Positions 18,666 through 30,450 of a DNA stretch of 64,000 nucleotides are shown here, piece by piece. The notes under the pieces were generated by a model. It did not search any database and was not told the origin of the DNA. It saw nothing but the letters and a program-made list of their open reading frames with translations. A program made the translations under genes and the position numbers. The stretch comes from Talpa occidentalis (lineage: Eukaryota > Chordata > Mammalia > Eulipotyphla > Talpidae): the NCBI RefSeq assembly GCF_014898055.3, contig NW_023601104.1:40984210-41048209 (forward strand), written 5' to 3'. Each line of letters begins with the position of its first letter. The stretch's first letter is position 1.

Positions 18666-21600
18666 TTGAATTTGACCCAGAAAGCCATGTGGGGGAGTAG
18701 AACGAATGATCTTGAAAGTTCACCATTTGTTCCAGAACCACATCTCTTTGGGAAGTAGCACAACATGCTGATCTGATTTTCCCAAACCCGATACAATGGG
18801 AAGACAGTCCCCAGGCACGGATACAAGTAGAAGGTGACCCTGAGTGTTTGCACCAGTCCTGCACACACAGACACATGTGTTCACATGTGTGCACACGCAC
18901 CCCATCTGACGGGAGCATTTCCAGGACCAGGACTAAGAAATCTTGATCATAGATTGCTCAATCAGCACCACTCCTGGTGGGTTAGAGGATTTATAGTGAC
19001 AGTTCAAGCTCTTCAAAGGCCTCTCATATTCCAAGGAGAGATTCCACAGACAGGCATAAAGGGCTGTAACTAATCCCAGACCTGGGAGGTCCTGCGGTTC
19101 AGTGACTAGCAGGAAATATGCTAAATTTAACTTTCTCAGGATAGACACCAAAATATGTGTGCTAAAAATGTCTGGTTTCATTGCCAAAAGGGTAGTGGAA
19201 TCTTGAGGAATGCCTCTTTCCACTCTGACATACCACACTCTAAGACCACAACTGCAGGTACAGTTCACAATCAGATAGAAAATAATCCTATCAGCTGATA
19301 ACAAACACAGTGAACACTGCCAAACATCACTTTCCTCCTCATGTCACCTTTCAATTTAAAAGTCCTCCTTCGATAAGGTCTAGAATGTCCTTTCTCGCTG
19401 GTCTCCTTTCTCTACCCTCTCCCCACGGTGTCCCTGGTCCATCTTGCAGAAACAAATGAAACACTCGAAATTTTGAAGGTTAGTCCCAACCTCATCCAAA
19501 TGAAACATCACAGGACAAAACCATCTCTTCACTCGCTGGTGCTGGTTATTTGTAATAGCATTCATTCAGCTAGAGAAACCTTTGCTCCTCAACCCTAGTG
19601 AAAAGGAGTATATAGTAAGGTAAAGACAAAGATGGCAACCCCTGTCCAATACTTTTGCAAGAATAAGACCTTCCAAGATAACACTAAGGTAGATTCATTG
19701 ACACCTAGAGATGCCCAGACCCCTTTCCCAAGCCAGGAAGATGAGACCCCATTCCCGGGGTGGGTTACTCTCTGTAAAGGGTTAAGAGGAGTCCTCTGCA
19801 GACATGGCTTGCTAGTTAGGTGCTCCCTCCTCAATGTATTCTGAACCCTGATGTGGAGTTTATTATAATTTGATGACCTCATTTTTGTGATACATATGAG
19901 GACAGTGATACAATCAGAAGAGGCCAGGGCCTTGCTAGTTACCAAAGAGGACTCTGACAGACTGTGGATTGCAGATAATACTTTTATCTCCTCAGTTTGC
20001 AGAGTCTGACTTTGGACAAGAAAGAGCATGAGGCTAACCACCTGACAGCTAATGTGTCAGAGAACAGGATTTGGGGGAGGGTTTGCAATTCCCAACAGAA
20101 GATTTATGAGCTTTCGGCATATTATGAGGTAACTAACACAAAAAATGAACATCACATACTTCTGAAAATTTTCAAGGAAAGAGAAAAATGTTCAAATAAA
20201 ACTTCAAAACCATGTATTTCAGAAGTGATTTTTTAACATGAGTCTGCAGAATACAGGTAGGCCATGACAAAGTATCTCTGGGCTATAATGAATTGAATAA
20301 CATTTTCATTACTTTTAAATTCTGAAATCACATCTTTTCTAAACTTTTCAGATTAATTTGTTGTTCATTTATAAAAAGATACTGAGATTCTAAGATGTCC
20401 TGTGGACCCCACTCCTGGCCCGCAACCCCCAAACTAAATTCTGCTTACTTTTCATCCTCTGTTGCCCCTGGGATCTGGTTGTCGGCTTTTGGAAGGATTG
20501 TTCATCAGCTTAAATTTTTAAATGTCTTAAGAACTTCCAATGTTATAAGAATTGAGAGACTGAATTCACAAATGGGCAATGGTCAGACCATATGTGACAA
20601 CAGAGCTCTGACGTGCAAACTCTGAAGCAACCAGACAGTGAAGCCAACTACACCCTCTCCGCAAAGCAGTCCAGAATGGTCAAAATGCGCTCAGGACTGC
20701 CCACTTCTTAATTTTTGCCCCTCTCTTCCCTCACCTACTTCTTTTCAACTCAGGGCTGTTCTAAAAAAGCCCAGTGTGCTCCCAAACCAATCACAAATGA
20801 TGCCCCACTTTTAGTTAGCTCACCCCCGGCTTCCCCACACCCCAAACCTCCAAGCAGAGCACACTAGCACACTGAGCCCTCCTGCACTGCGGAGCTTTCT
20901 CATTCCCTGCCTGCCTGTGGTCTCTGCCAAACGTAGGTGATGGCAGCTGCAGTCAGTTCTGACTAAATAGCCTCTGTTCTCGTTTGAATGTTCTTTGTTT
21001 ATTTTCACAGCACTCAACAGTTTCCCTAGGTATGTAAGGGTGTTTCTGGCTAGTTCTGTGCCGAGCACAGGGTGTTAGTTCAGGCAAAATGCATGCTGCA
21101 ATGTTAGAGGGCCAGGGGACAAGGAAGCGCTGGCATCAGACCTTCTGATGACATTGACGAGTTTGGTGTGCACTGACCTGAACCATGGGCTTATGTGGGG
21201 CCAGGCAGAGTCTTAGCATCAAGAATTCAGACTAAGGGTTTAATTAAAAATAGATATCCTTCTGGTTCCTTGGAGGAAGAAAAGGAGACACAGCTTTGTA
21301 GTCTGGCTGTTTTTTTGCTTGTGAAAAACAAAAACCTTCTCAAGATGCCTTAATGAAAAGGATTTGATTTATGGGAATAGGCAGACCTCCTCCAATGCAG
21401 AGCTAGGAAATAAAACACTGCCAGCTGCCTGGCCTGGGAGGTCACTGGAGAGGAGGGCCCTTCTCTGCGTCTCTCCAGCTCAGTGAGCTTTCATAAATCT
21501 TGTCACTGTCTTTCTCTACACACCAGTTCTCTTTGAGGGGCCGACTGGCTTTCTCTAATTACTCATCACTTTGGACATGCCTCTGAAATAGCCACTCTAA

Positions 21601-22180
21601 ACACTAAGTCTACTTGAGCTTCCAGAGGAAGTGACACCATAGTTTGCTACAGACCCTGCATCTGTAGTTCAGATTCTCAGAAAGAAACATGTGTTTACAC
21701 AGTTTATCTGTTCCTGCCAAGCCACACAGGTCAAAGATCAATGGTCAGACAATAGGTAGTACCTCCATTTATGGGTCAGTCATCGATGGGGAGAGAACAG
21801 GGCTATGTCTCATATAAGAATGTGAGCATGTTGGATATTATGAACATCTTTTATTACAGGAAGCCATATTACTAATAATACAGACACAAATGTTCACCAA
21901 ATAATTTGAAATGTCAACTGAGGAAAAACAGTGGATTATAGGATATGAGTGGATTGGAGAATAATGAAGTCTATTTCTAGAAAGAGTTTTGGAGAAGATA
22001 GGAAAAAAAAGGGTCCATGCAGATGGGTCCAGGAAGGACTCTGGGCCAAGCTGATATTAGACCTCTATTTAGGATCCCTGAGAAAAGGGGGTCAAACGTG
22101 TTAGAACTTTGAATAGGACACAGGCTGCATACCCTTCAGCAATCCTTACACAATTCAGTGTGGTTGGGTCTTAGAGAGAT
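18666..22180. other. 3.5 kb of largely unique sequence, no gene recognised
   Basis: No repeat family or exon signal could be supported. ORFs at 18933-19304 and 19595-20041 have no domains, membrane pattern or signal peptide worth naming. This is the longest repeat-poor intergenic stretch in the window. Confidence 0.4.
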
Positions 22181-22335
22181 CACCCACCAAACTGTCACAC
22201 TTCAGATGAGAGTACTGAGCACCAGAGAGGCTGGTGACAAGGTTACCCAGGTATAACCACAGAGATCAAGTCAGAACCAAAGCCAGCCTACAGGTCTACA
22301 TCTCCAAACTCAGTCTTCTCTCCATTATAGACTTC
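22180..22335 (+). repeat. MIR-type SINE fragment
   Basis: CTTCAGATGAGAGTACTGAG, GCACCAGAGAGGCTGGTGAC, AAGGTTACCCAGGTATAACC and AGTCAGAACCAAAGCC follow the MIR core and 3' order. Confidence 0.65.
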
Positions 22336-22389
22336 AGGATCCCTTACGTAGCTCACTCTTTTAATAAGGCAAATGCCCTTTTTGTTACT

Positions 22390-23389
22390 GGGAATTTGTA
22401 AGATGATGATGAAGAGGCTGGACTAGCCCCTCCTTAGTGGTCTCTGAGAGAAGACAATATGCTCCTCAGAATTGTCCTCATCCTCTTTTCTAAAACTGCT
22501 CAAACCCTGATCCACATGTCCCTGAGAGCCCACAACCCCATATCATTGCTCAGAGAATAAATAAAGTGGGTTAAGCACTGCTCAGCACTGAAGGGCTCTT
22601 GTTGATCTCCAGATACTCTCTCTGGGACGGAATCGCATAAAACCACAGTGTCACCAGAAATCATGATTATGGTAAGGTGGGAAGCACAGATATTGAGGCC
22701 TCCCTCCTTCCACTTGCTGCTGGGATGCATCTACCATCAAGAGGATGTTCATGTAGAAATAAGCCACAGGGACTATGGCAGAGGATGACCACAGATGAAA
22801 GCTGAAAAGGCTTGTGGTGTGGTATCTACACAGGTCAGGGCCAGTAAGATGCCCACTGTCGAAGAAAAAGAGGTTAATGATGTTGGAGCCACAGGAGGGC
22901 AGCTGGGAGATGTGGATGGCTGGTAAGAGCAAAGAGAAGAAGTCTCCCAGCCAAGAGAACACAATAGTTCCAACTGCAGAAAGGAGGTCTCGTGTCAGTG
23001 CTGCGCCACAAGTGCAGCAGATGGCAGCGCAGCGGTGACATGACGTGCCTGCTAGCAAGATAAACTCTACCGTGCACCAAAGAAGTAAAAGCAGCATTGG
23101 CTGATACACCCAGCGAAGAAAATGGCTTTCCCCCAGATGCTAAGTTAGTCAACACTTTTGGAGAAATGACTGAGGTGAAGAATGTCCAGGATAAAGAGGT
23201 TGCCCAGGAAGAAGTGCATGGGGGTGTGGAGACAGAAGTAGGACAGCACAAGGGAGAGGATGAGCAGGTTTCCCAGGAGTGGCAGCAGGAATGTGGGTGG
23301 CAGCAATACAGGAACAGCAGCTCCATCTGCCTGGTGAGGGGAAATCCCAGCAAAATAAACTATATCACTGTGGCAGACTGATTCCCCAA
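22390..23389 (-). pseudogene. Olfactory receptor pseudogene, OR6J1-like
   Basis: Translation on the - strand, switching frames, gives receptor blocks in order: LLGFPLTRQMELLFL, LPLLGNLLILSLVLS, LHTPMHFFLGNLFILDI, FFTSVISPKVLTNLAS, GTIVFSWLGDFFSLLLPAIH, SQLPSCGSNIIN, NICASHLTII and IYSLSNDMGLWALRDMWIRV. SVISPKVLTNLAS, CGSNIIN and the long C-terminal tail past TM7 (EKRMRTILRSILSS) point to OR6J1, which lies downstream of ABHD4 in human. It is clearly dead. The start is TTG at 23389-23387, codon 10 is TAG (23362-23360), at least five frame changes occur, the DRY motif reads HRC, and a TGA interrupts the tail near 22500. Confidence 0.9.
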
Positions 23390-23700
23390 GGACCTGGGAG
23401 TTGGGGAGAGAGCTGGCTCTCCATCCATCTAAAGGGACAAAAGGAGATAATACTTAGGAAAGTGTTCAGTGTGTGAAACCCCATGATAGAAATGGAATTT
23501 CTATAAAAATATGAACATAGAATGTGTTCATCCAAATTAGATATATAGTCCAAATTCTATTTGGTTTTAGATCACTTGGCTATCAAATTAGAAAAAAATA
23601 ATCTAAATGTTAACATTCACTGCTAGCAAGGATGCCTTCAGTGAGAACTACACTATCACAGAGTTCATACGGCCTTTCAAAAAATTTCAGTGAATTATAC
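23390..23700. other. Flank of the receptor pseudogene; nothing recognised
   Basis: No upstream exon or promoter feature was recognised. Confidence 0.35.
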
Positions 23701-24010
23701 TGTCATAAGATAAAAAATGAGACACAATCAACATTTTGAGTTTATTTGAGCAAAAATCAGTTTGAACTGACCAGCACCATACAGGAAATGGTTGGGAGCT
23801 CTCCACTAATAGGAATGCTCAGGGAGAGACTTTTATAGAGAAAAGACAGAAACAAAGTAAATTGTTGATTGGCTGTGGCTTAAAGTCTACTTTGCTGTGA
23901 TTAGCTGTGACATTTGCCAGGCTTGGATTTTGGTTTGCCTAAAAAGGATGCCAGGGCATGAGAGTCACCTTGGTCTTAATGGCCTCTTGCTTGATTAACT
24001 CAACAATATT
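23700..24010 (-). mobile_element. Probable ERVL-type LTR remnant, antisense
   Basis: GAGTTTATTTGAGCAAAAAT followed by CAGTTTGAACTGACCAGCAC resembles the end of an old LTR on the opposite strand. Family not assigned. Confidence 0.35.
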
Positions 24011-24091
24011 AAAACATTAAAATTGAGCAAATCCTTAGGCTCAGAAATTCTACTTTCATCCTGAGGAAATAGTCATGGATATGTTAAGATT

Positions 24092-24352
24092 AAGGGGTTA
24101 AGACACAACCTATGAAGCTATTCGCAGCCACTGCAGCATGAGTTCGATCCCCCAGCCAGGGAGCTACCCACATGGTGCAGCAGGCCTCTCCTGCCTCACC
24201 ACTCTCCTGCTCCCCTCAGCAGTGTATTTCAGTTATTCCTCCTTTTCTGTACCCTACTCTGTCTCTGGTGAATCCTCTCACCCCCCACACCTCTGGCCTG
24301 TACCCCAGTTCTTGTATGCATAAATAAATAAATCTTTAGGAAAAAAGAAAAG
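24092..24352 (+). mobile_element. Type II SINE, head truncated
   Basis: It begins at AGGGGTTAAGACACAACC and lacks the first about 18 nt of the family. No clear target duplication was found, so it is old or truncated. It lies against an L1-like fragment (24025-24085). Confidence 0.85.
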
Positions 24353-25290
24353 AAGCAGAGTGCCCACATGGCACTGTCACACTTGGCTTCTACTGCCACC
24401 AACAGACTGCATCTCGGGGCTAAAAGGGTCAACACTATGGAAGGGTCCCACTTCTGGGTCCCATGCTTAGACCTCACTGGAGAGGGGAAAGGATTGATTC
24501 AAGTGAGAGCTCGCACTTTCTGAGGATCCAATCACAAGGGAGTCCTTGGGGGCACAATTTACAATACTGACCCTCAACACTGAGCCTGAACTTGAGTCCT
24601 TCCATTTTCTTCTTTAAGTTCTTGGCAAGTCTCCAAGCATTACAGCACAGAGAAGTGTCTCTAACCTCTTGATGTGTTCATACTTGACTTCCTCACCAGT
24701 TTGTGGTAGACGCCTGGTGGCAGAGGAAAGAAGTACACCTGATGGTTGTGGGCTCCGTCCCAGGACATATGACTTGATCCAGGGAGTGGCTGGCCCTGCT
24801 CCTTTGGATGGCTTTAAGCTCATCCCCTGGACAATTAATTACCTTCTCCCTTACAGGCCAGAAGGAGTTTTATGTCTTTGTAAGTACTTCCTGTTTCCCA
24901 AGCCTCTCCAGACTAGAGATCCACTGACGATTGGAAAAATGCACATTTCTTTTACAAAGGATCACACACAGGTCTCAGTGAGTGGACTAGACTACGGGGA
25001 AGAAGGCAAATGGGTGGACCCAGAGCGGCAGTCCATCAAAGTAATAAGATGTCATGCTGAAATGCTTGTCACTCAAGGGCATTTTTGTTAGAGCCATTCC
25101 CTTTCAAAACACCACCCACCCACTCCCAAGTGTGTACCTATGCTTTCAAAAGGAAGGACCAGATCCCCCTGGCCTTTCTTTGGATAACACCACCATTTTC
25201 TTCCTAGATGCTTCACTATTCTGCTGATTTCTGGAAGATATAAAACACATTTCAAGAAAAATGTGTATTGGAGTATCTTCTTATGCTTGC
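24353..25290. other. Intergenic; contains an unexplained 140-aa ORF
   Basis: The + strand ORF 24669-25091 shows no domain, membrane segment or repeat signature that I can name, and no splice context. It is most likely chance. Confidence 0.3.
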
Positions 25291-25302
25291 ACCTCAAAAA
25301 AA

Positions 25303-25570
25303 TTTTTTTAAGATTGATTTATTTATGCATACAAGAGCTGGGGTACAGGCCAGAGGTGTGGAGGGTGAGAGGATTCACCAGCGAAAGAGCTGGGAATAGA
25401 ACAGGCAGATAGACTGAAGTATACTGCCGAGGGGAGCAGTGGGCGAGTCAGGAGAGGTCCGCCGCACCATGTGGGTTGCTCCCTGGCCAGCCAGGGATCA
25501 AACTCATGCTGCAGAGGCTGTGGACAGCTTCACAGGTTGCATCTTAACCCCCTGTGCCACCAGGGAGGCC
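25303..25570 (-). mobile_element. Type II SINE, antisense
   Basis: Flanks share CCTCAAAAA and a T-run (25292 onward and 25572 onward). The tail contains a mutated TTTATTTATG run. Confidence 0.88.
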
Positions 25571-25709
25571 TCCTCAAAAATTTTTTAAATATAATGCCTA
25601 GAAGTCACAATGTCATTTTAAAATTACCAACAATTTTCTGATTCAATTTTGGGAGGAGATTGCGTTTGTTAGTTTGTTCATTTTGGGGAAACAGGTCAAA
25701 GACTTTATA

Positions 25710-25990
25710 GCAGTATAGTCAAAATAGTGTCCTCAATGGCATAAGACCCTGCTGAGCTACACTGTTCCTCATGACAGTGAGATTGCTTGCATTGTGTAAA
25801 AGACCCAGCTCTGCAAAGACTGATGCAAAAGTACAGGGGTGAGCTTTCTGGAGTGATGGAAATATTCTATATTGATTATAATGGGGGTTAACAGGTACAT
25901 ACATTTGTCAAAATTCATCAAACCAAATGCTTAAAATGATTATACTTTATTGAATGTAATTACACCTAAATAAAGTTTATTAAGTAGAAA
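25710..25990 (+). mobile_element. Old L1M 3' end
   Basis: CATTTGTCAAAATTCATCAA, then TACTTTATTGAATGTAATTA and CACCTAAATAAAGTTTATTA are characteristic of L1ME-type 3' ends. Confidence 0.7.
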
Positions 25991-26526
25991 AGAGTTAGCA
26001 TGTTTATATAAACATTGAATATCTCTAGAGTACATTGGTACCTGTGCAAGTCTCCAAAGAGTAGAATTGGGTATCTGGGGGGCAAGCTTGGGAGGAATAT
26101 TTATTTTTCATGTTAATCACTTTGGCAGACAAAAAATTGGGAACCCCTTATTCAATAAAAAAAGAAGAAAAATACCAATTATTATATGAAGCTATATTCA
26201 TACTAAGTAGCAATCTAGGAAATGGATTTTAAAATAGCAGATATGTTTTCCCCCATAACAATGGCAAATTTTTTAATTATACTCCCCCAACAGACTACAT
26301 CTCAAGGGCTGGGTGAAATAGTACTTTAATCTTGTTGGGAAATACAAATGATATAACAGCTTATGAATATGATGTAGTGGCATCTAATCAAATCCAAAAT
26401 ATAATTAGATAATCTTTGAATCAACAACTTAGTTTCTAGGAATTTATATTAGGGACTACTCTGTATATATTTATAAAATGTTCATGTAAAAGGGCAGATT
26501 GTTATAGTAAAAGACTAAAAGATTAG

Positions 26527-26803
26527 GGGCCTCCCTGGTGGCACAAGGGTTAAGATGCAACCTATGAAGCTGTCCAGAGCCACTGCAGCACAAATTCGAT
26601 TCCCAGTCAGCCAGGGAGCAACCCACATGGTGCAGCAGACCTCTCCTGACTCGCCCTGCTGCCCCCATCAGCAGTGTGCTTTTGTCAATCTGCCTGCTCT
26701 GTTCCCCACTCTGTCTCTGGTGAATCCTCTCACCCCCTCCCACACCTCTGGCCCATACCGCAGCTCTTGTATGTATAAATAAATAAATCTTTTAAAAAAA
26801 AAA
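26527..26803 (+). mobile_element. Type II SINE, first of a tandem pair
   Basis: Its 5' duplication AAAGACTAAAAGATTAG (26509-26525) reappears only after the second SINE, near 27074-27090, because the second inserted into the first copy's 3' duplication. Confidence 0.92.
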
Positions 26804-26809
26804 GACTAA

Positions 26810-27075
26810 GGGCATCCCCGGTGGCACAGTGGTTGAGCGCTGGGCTGCAAAGCTCCTCACAGCCGCTGCAGCACCGGTTCAATCCCCAGCCACAGGTGAG
26901 AGTCCCACATGGCATGCAGACCTCTCCTGCTGCGCTCGCTGCTCCCCTCAGCAGTGTACTTAGTCTGCCTGTTTCTGCTCCCCGCTCTGTCTCTGGTGAA
27001 TCCTCTCACCCTCCCGTGCTTCTGACTGTACCCAGTGCTTATATAAATAAATAAATAAATCTTAAAAAAAAAAAA
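26810..27075 (+). mobile_element. Type I SINE, second of a tandem pair
   Basis: Its short duplication is AAAAAAAGACTAA-like and lies within the A-tail and flank of the preceding SINE, so it is the younger of the two. Confidence 0.9.
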
Positions 27076-27579
27076 AGACTAAAAGATTAGGAAAATAATA
27101 TCTTCAATAAAGAACTGGTTAATTATATTATGATATATACATATAGATACTGATCAATGGACTAATATATAGCTTTTAAGAGAATGATGTAGATTTTGTG
27201 TACTGATATGAAAGGGCCAGTAATATATATGCTAAGTGAAAAAAGAAAGGGGCAGAACACCAGGCATAATATGGTACCAATAGTATAAAGTGCTTGCTTG
27301 CTATCACATTTCTGAAAGTAATCAAATAAATTATTAACAGCTATTTCCTGGGCAACTAGTGTCAAGTATAATAAGCAATTTTCACTGCTTACCTTTTTAT
27401 ACTGCTTGGATGTTTTGCATACAGACATATCACCTTTAAAAAAATGAAAAGAATAAACCATGTATACATTTGATTCCATAGTCTCACTTCTAGTAACCTT
27501 TCTCACAGAAATATTTCCATATGTACTCAAAGATAGATGTATCCCTATGTGTGCTGCCACATAATAGTGGTTTTTTAAA

Positions 27580-28600
27580 TGGAAATCTGAAGAATGTGGA
27601 GAAATTGTTGCCACCACTATGGAAAGTAGGATGGAAGATCCTCAGCAAACTAAAAATAGAAATACAATATGGTCCAACAATTTCACTTCTGGGTATATAT
27701 GCAAAGGAAATCACTATCTCAAAAAGATATCTGCATCCCCTGTATTCATTGAGACATTAATTACTATAGCCAAGGTGTGGAAAGAAACAATCTAGGGCCT
27801 CCCTGGTGGTGCAAGGGGTTAAGCACAGGACTTTGAAGCTATCCGCAGCCTCTGCAGCGTGAGTTCGATCCCCAGCCAGGGAGCTACCCACATGGCGAGT
27901 ACTGCTCTCCTATCTCGCCTACTGCTCCCCTCAGCAGTGTATTTCAGTGAGTCTGCCTGTTCTGTTCCCCACTCTGTCTCTGATGAATCCTCTCTCCCAC
28001 CACACCTCTGGGCCAGTACCCCAGTTCTTGTATGCATAAATAAATAAATATTAAAAAAGAAACAACCTAAATGTAGGATGGATAGATAGATAGATACAGA
28101 TAGAGATAATGAAATATTATTCAGTCATAAAATAGAAGGGAATTCTTACATTTTCCACCTGGATGGACCGTGAGGACATTAAGCTAGGTAAAACAAGTCA
28201 GTCAAAGAAGGACAAATACTACATGAGTTCACTTATATGTGGAATCTAAAAATAAGCAAACCAAAAATCAACTCCTAGATACAAAGAAACAGTTTGATGG
28301 TTACCAGATATGGGAAATAAACAGGTGGGCAAGACGGGTGAAGATGGTCAAGATAAATAAGTTCTGGGATATAATGTACAGCATGGTGACAAAAGTTAGC
28401 AATACTGTATCATATATTTAAATGTAGCTAAGAGACTAGATATTGAAGTACTCATTGTAAGAAAAAGAAATTAGTAATTATATGAGGTGAGCTTTTTGTG
28501 GTAATCATTTCACAATATATACATATATCTAGTCATCACGTTATACACCTAAAACTAATATGTGTCAATACTATCTCAATAAAACTGGAAAAAAGACACA
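27580..28600 (+). mobile_element. L1M 3' end (late ORF2 plus 3' UTR) split by a SINE
   Basis: AGGATGGAAGATCCTCAGCA, TTCTGGGTATATATGCAAAG, ACTTATATGTGGAATCTAAA, AATGTACAGCATGGTGACAA and CATCACGTTATACACCTAAA occur in L1 order and end at CAATAAAACTGG. Confidence 0.88.
27795..28055 (+). mobile_element. Type II SINE inside the L1M
   Basis: Duplications AAAGAAACAATCTA (27781-27794) and AAAGAAACAACCTA (28056-28069). Confidence 0.93.
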
Positions 28601-28990
28601 TACTTCTTTTTAAAATGGAAATAACCTACATATCCACTGAACAGAATTGTATAAACTATGTTACATCATGCTGTAAAATACTATGCAGTCATTAAAAAGA
28701 AAGAGAACTAGATTATGTCAGAAGGAGAAAGACAAATACCAGATGATTTCATTCATATGTGGAATAAAAAAGAAACTCAAAGGAATATACAAACACTTAA
28801 AATCTGACTACAGGATTGAGGTTACCCAAAGTAGAGGGTAGGAGGGAGAGAATAAGGAGATGGTGCTGAATAGAACATGGAAGAGGATTACTGGTGCTTT
28901 GGTGGTGGGCATGGTGTGATAACATACTTTCGTAGAGTGTGAATTATACACCTAAAACAATGTGGTAAATCAACATTTTTTTAAAAAAAG
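28601..28990 (+). mobile_element. Second old L1 3' fragment
   Basis: ACTATGCAGTCATTAAAAAG, TTTCATTCATATGTGGAATA and TGAATTATACACCTAAAACA follow L1 3' order and repeat the preceding L1's content, so this is a separate element. Confidence 0.7.
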
Positions 28991-29159
28991 AATGAATTAG
29001 ATGAATATATATTCACATAGGAAGTTTTTTGTGCCTGAGAATGGAAGCAGTAGTCAAGCTAAACTTTGGCTTTTTCAATAAGATGAAGTTTTGCTCATCC
29101 AGAATAGATTCATGTCCACTTCATTTCATGTAATAGTTGTTCAATTTAAAATAGACATT

Positions 29160-29275
29160 TACAAAGTTTAAAAAGATATATATATAGACATATATCTAGA
29201 TGTATACACACATGCATAAATATATACATGCATGTATATGTGTGTACATGTGAGATATTTATATATATATCTCAC
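29160..29275. repeat. AT-rich alternating repeat with small palindromes
   Basis: TA/CA/TG-rich tract ending in the near-palindrome GTGAGATAT...ATATCTCAC (29249-29274). Confidence 0.7.
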
Positions 29276-29403
29276 TGGTTGAAAATATCAGTTGCCAAAT
29301 AATGTATCTTATGTTCTCATTTATGTTTAAAGAAAGTGCATTTTGAAATTAAAAACATACAAGTCTCCTATGTTAAGAGAACTATGTCAAGAGAGAAAAA
29401 GAT

Positions 29404-29666
29404 GGGCCTACCCTGGTGGCGCAGCGGTTGAGTGCTGGGCTGCGAAGCTGCCAGCAGCCTCTGCAGTGCCAATTCGATCCCCAGCTGCCGACGAGGGTCC
29501 CACATGGCGCTCAGATCTCTCCTGCCGCCCACTGCTCCCCTCAGCAATGTATTTCGTCAGTCTGCCTGCTCTGTTCCCCGCTCTGGCTCTGGTGAATTCT
29601 CTCACCCTCCCGTGCTTCTGACTGTACCCAGTGCTTGTATGAATAAATAAATAAATCTTTAAAAAA
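29404..29666 (+). mobile_element. Type I SINE
   Basis: It starts GGGCCTACCCTGG. A GA-rich microsatellite (29667-29692) replaces the usual A-tail end. The imperfect duplication AGAGAGAAAAAGAT (29390-29403) pairs with 29680-29693. Confidence 0.92.
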
Positions 29667-29692
29667 GAGAGAGAGAGACAGAGAGAGAGAGA
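29667..29692 (+). repeat. (GA)n microsatellite in a SINE tail
   Basis: Simple GA repeat grown from the SINE tail. Confidence 0.85.
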
Positions 29693-29815
29693 TCAGGTAA
29701 ACATGGTATGACATAGAGAATCTAGGTAAAGGATTTATGGGAATTCTTTGCACTATCCTTAGAACTTGTCTGCAAATCTGAAGTCAAGTCAAAATAACAG
29801 AATAAAAAATAACAA
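29693..29815 (+). mobile_element. L1ME-type 3' end
   Basis: TAGGTAAAGGATTTATGGGA, ATTCTTTGCACTATCC and AGTCAAGTCAAAATAACAG match the common old L1 3' terminus. Confidence 0.6.
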
Positions 29816-30450
29816 GGTTGTCTCATTTCCACCAGTCTTGATTAAAAACTAAATCACCACAACACAGCCACGAAGTCTTTGTACAAATGAAAATTTATAT
29901 CTTCCAAGTGGACAGCCAGCTATGACACCAGCACTTATGAAAAGGTTCTTCATTTTCTATTTGATTGAAATACAAATTTTCATTTATATTAAGTTCTCAT
30001 ACATAATGGGATCTATTTTGATCCTCCATTCTATTGAATCAATCTACTTGCTATTTTTATGTCAATATCATCCCAATTTGCTATGTACTTTGAAGTACCT
30101 TCTGACATGTGGGAAAGCAATTACTTCATTGCTATTTTTAATGTCTCTACATACAAAAAAATCCCATGATTATTCTGAGGCGCATGCTCCTTTATTTAAA
30201 TATTAAGTTAGTTTCATTCACACACATGCACACACAGACAGAATTTCTAATTATAATTACACTGAACTTACTTTTGAAAGAATTGACTTTTTAAATATTA
30301 AACTTCCCAAGATCATGACATGTTTTTCTGTTTATTCAGGTTTTGTATAAAATATCTTCATAAAGATGTTCTTTTCTCGTTAAGCTTACACATAAGCATT
30401 GTATAGTTCTCGCTAGAGTTTTTATAGTGAATACAATATTTTCCCATTTA
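29816..30450. other. AT-rich intergenic, possibly decayed L1
   Basis: The antisense L1-like match strengthens only after about 30450. No gene is visible; the 94-aa ORF at 29922-30206 is AT-rich chance or L1 debris. Confidence 0.35.

Larger units (their letters stand above)
26290..27440 (+). mobile_element. Old L1M fragment interrupted by two SINEs
   Basis: TTTCTAGGAATTTATATTAG, GACTACTCTGTATATATTTA and, after the SINEs, AAAGAACTGGTTAATTATAT follow the order of the L1M ORF2 3' end. The SINE pair at 26527-27075 sits within it. Confidence 0.65.

Noticed and set aside
22814..23381. Plus-strand ORFs (22814-23038, 23097-23381) as genes
   Set aside because: They are antisense shadows of the olfactory receptor pseudogene.
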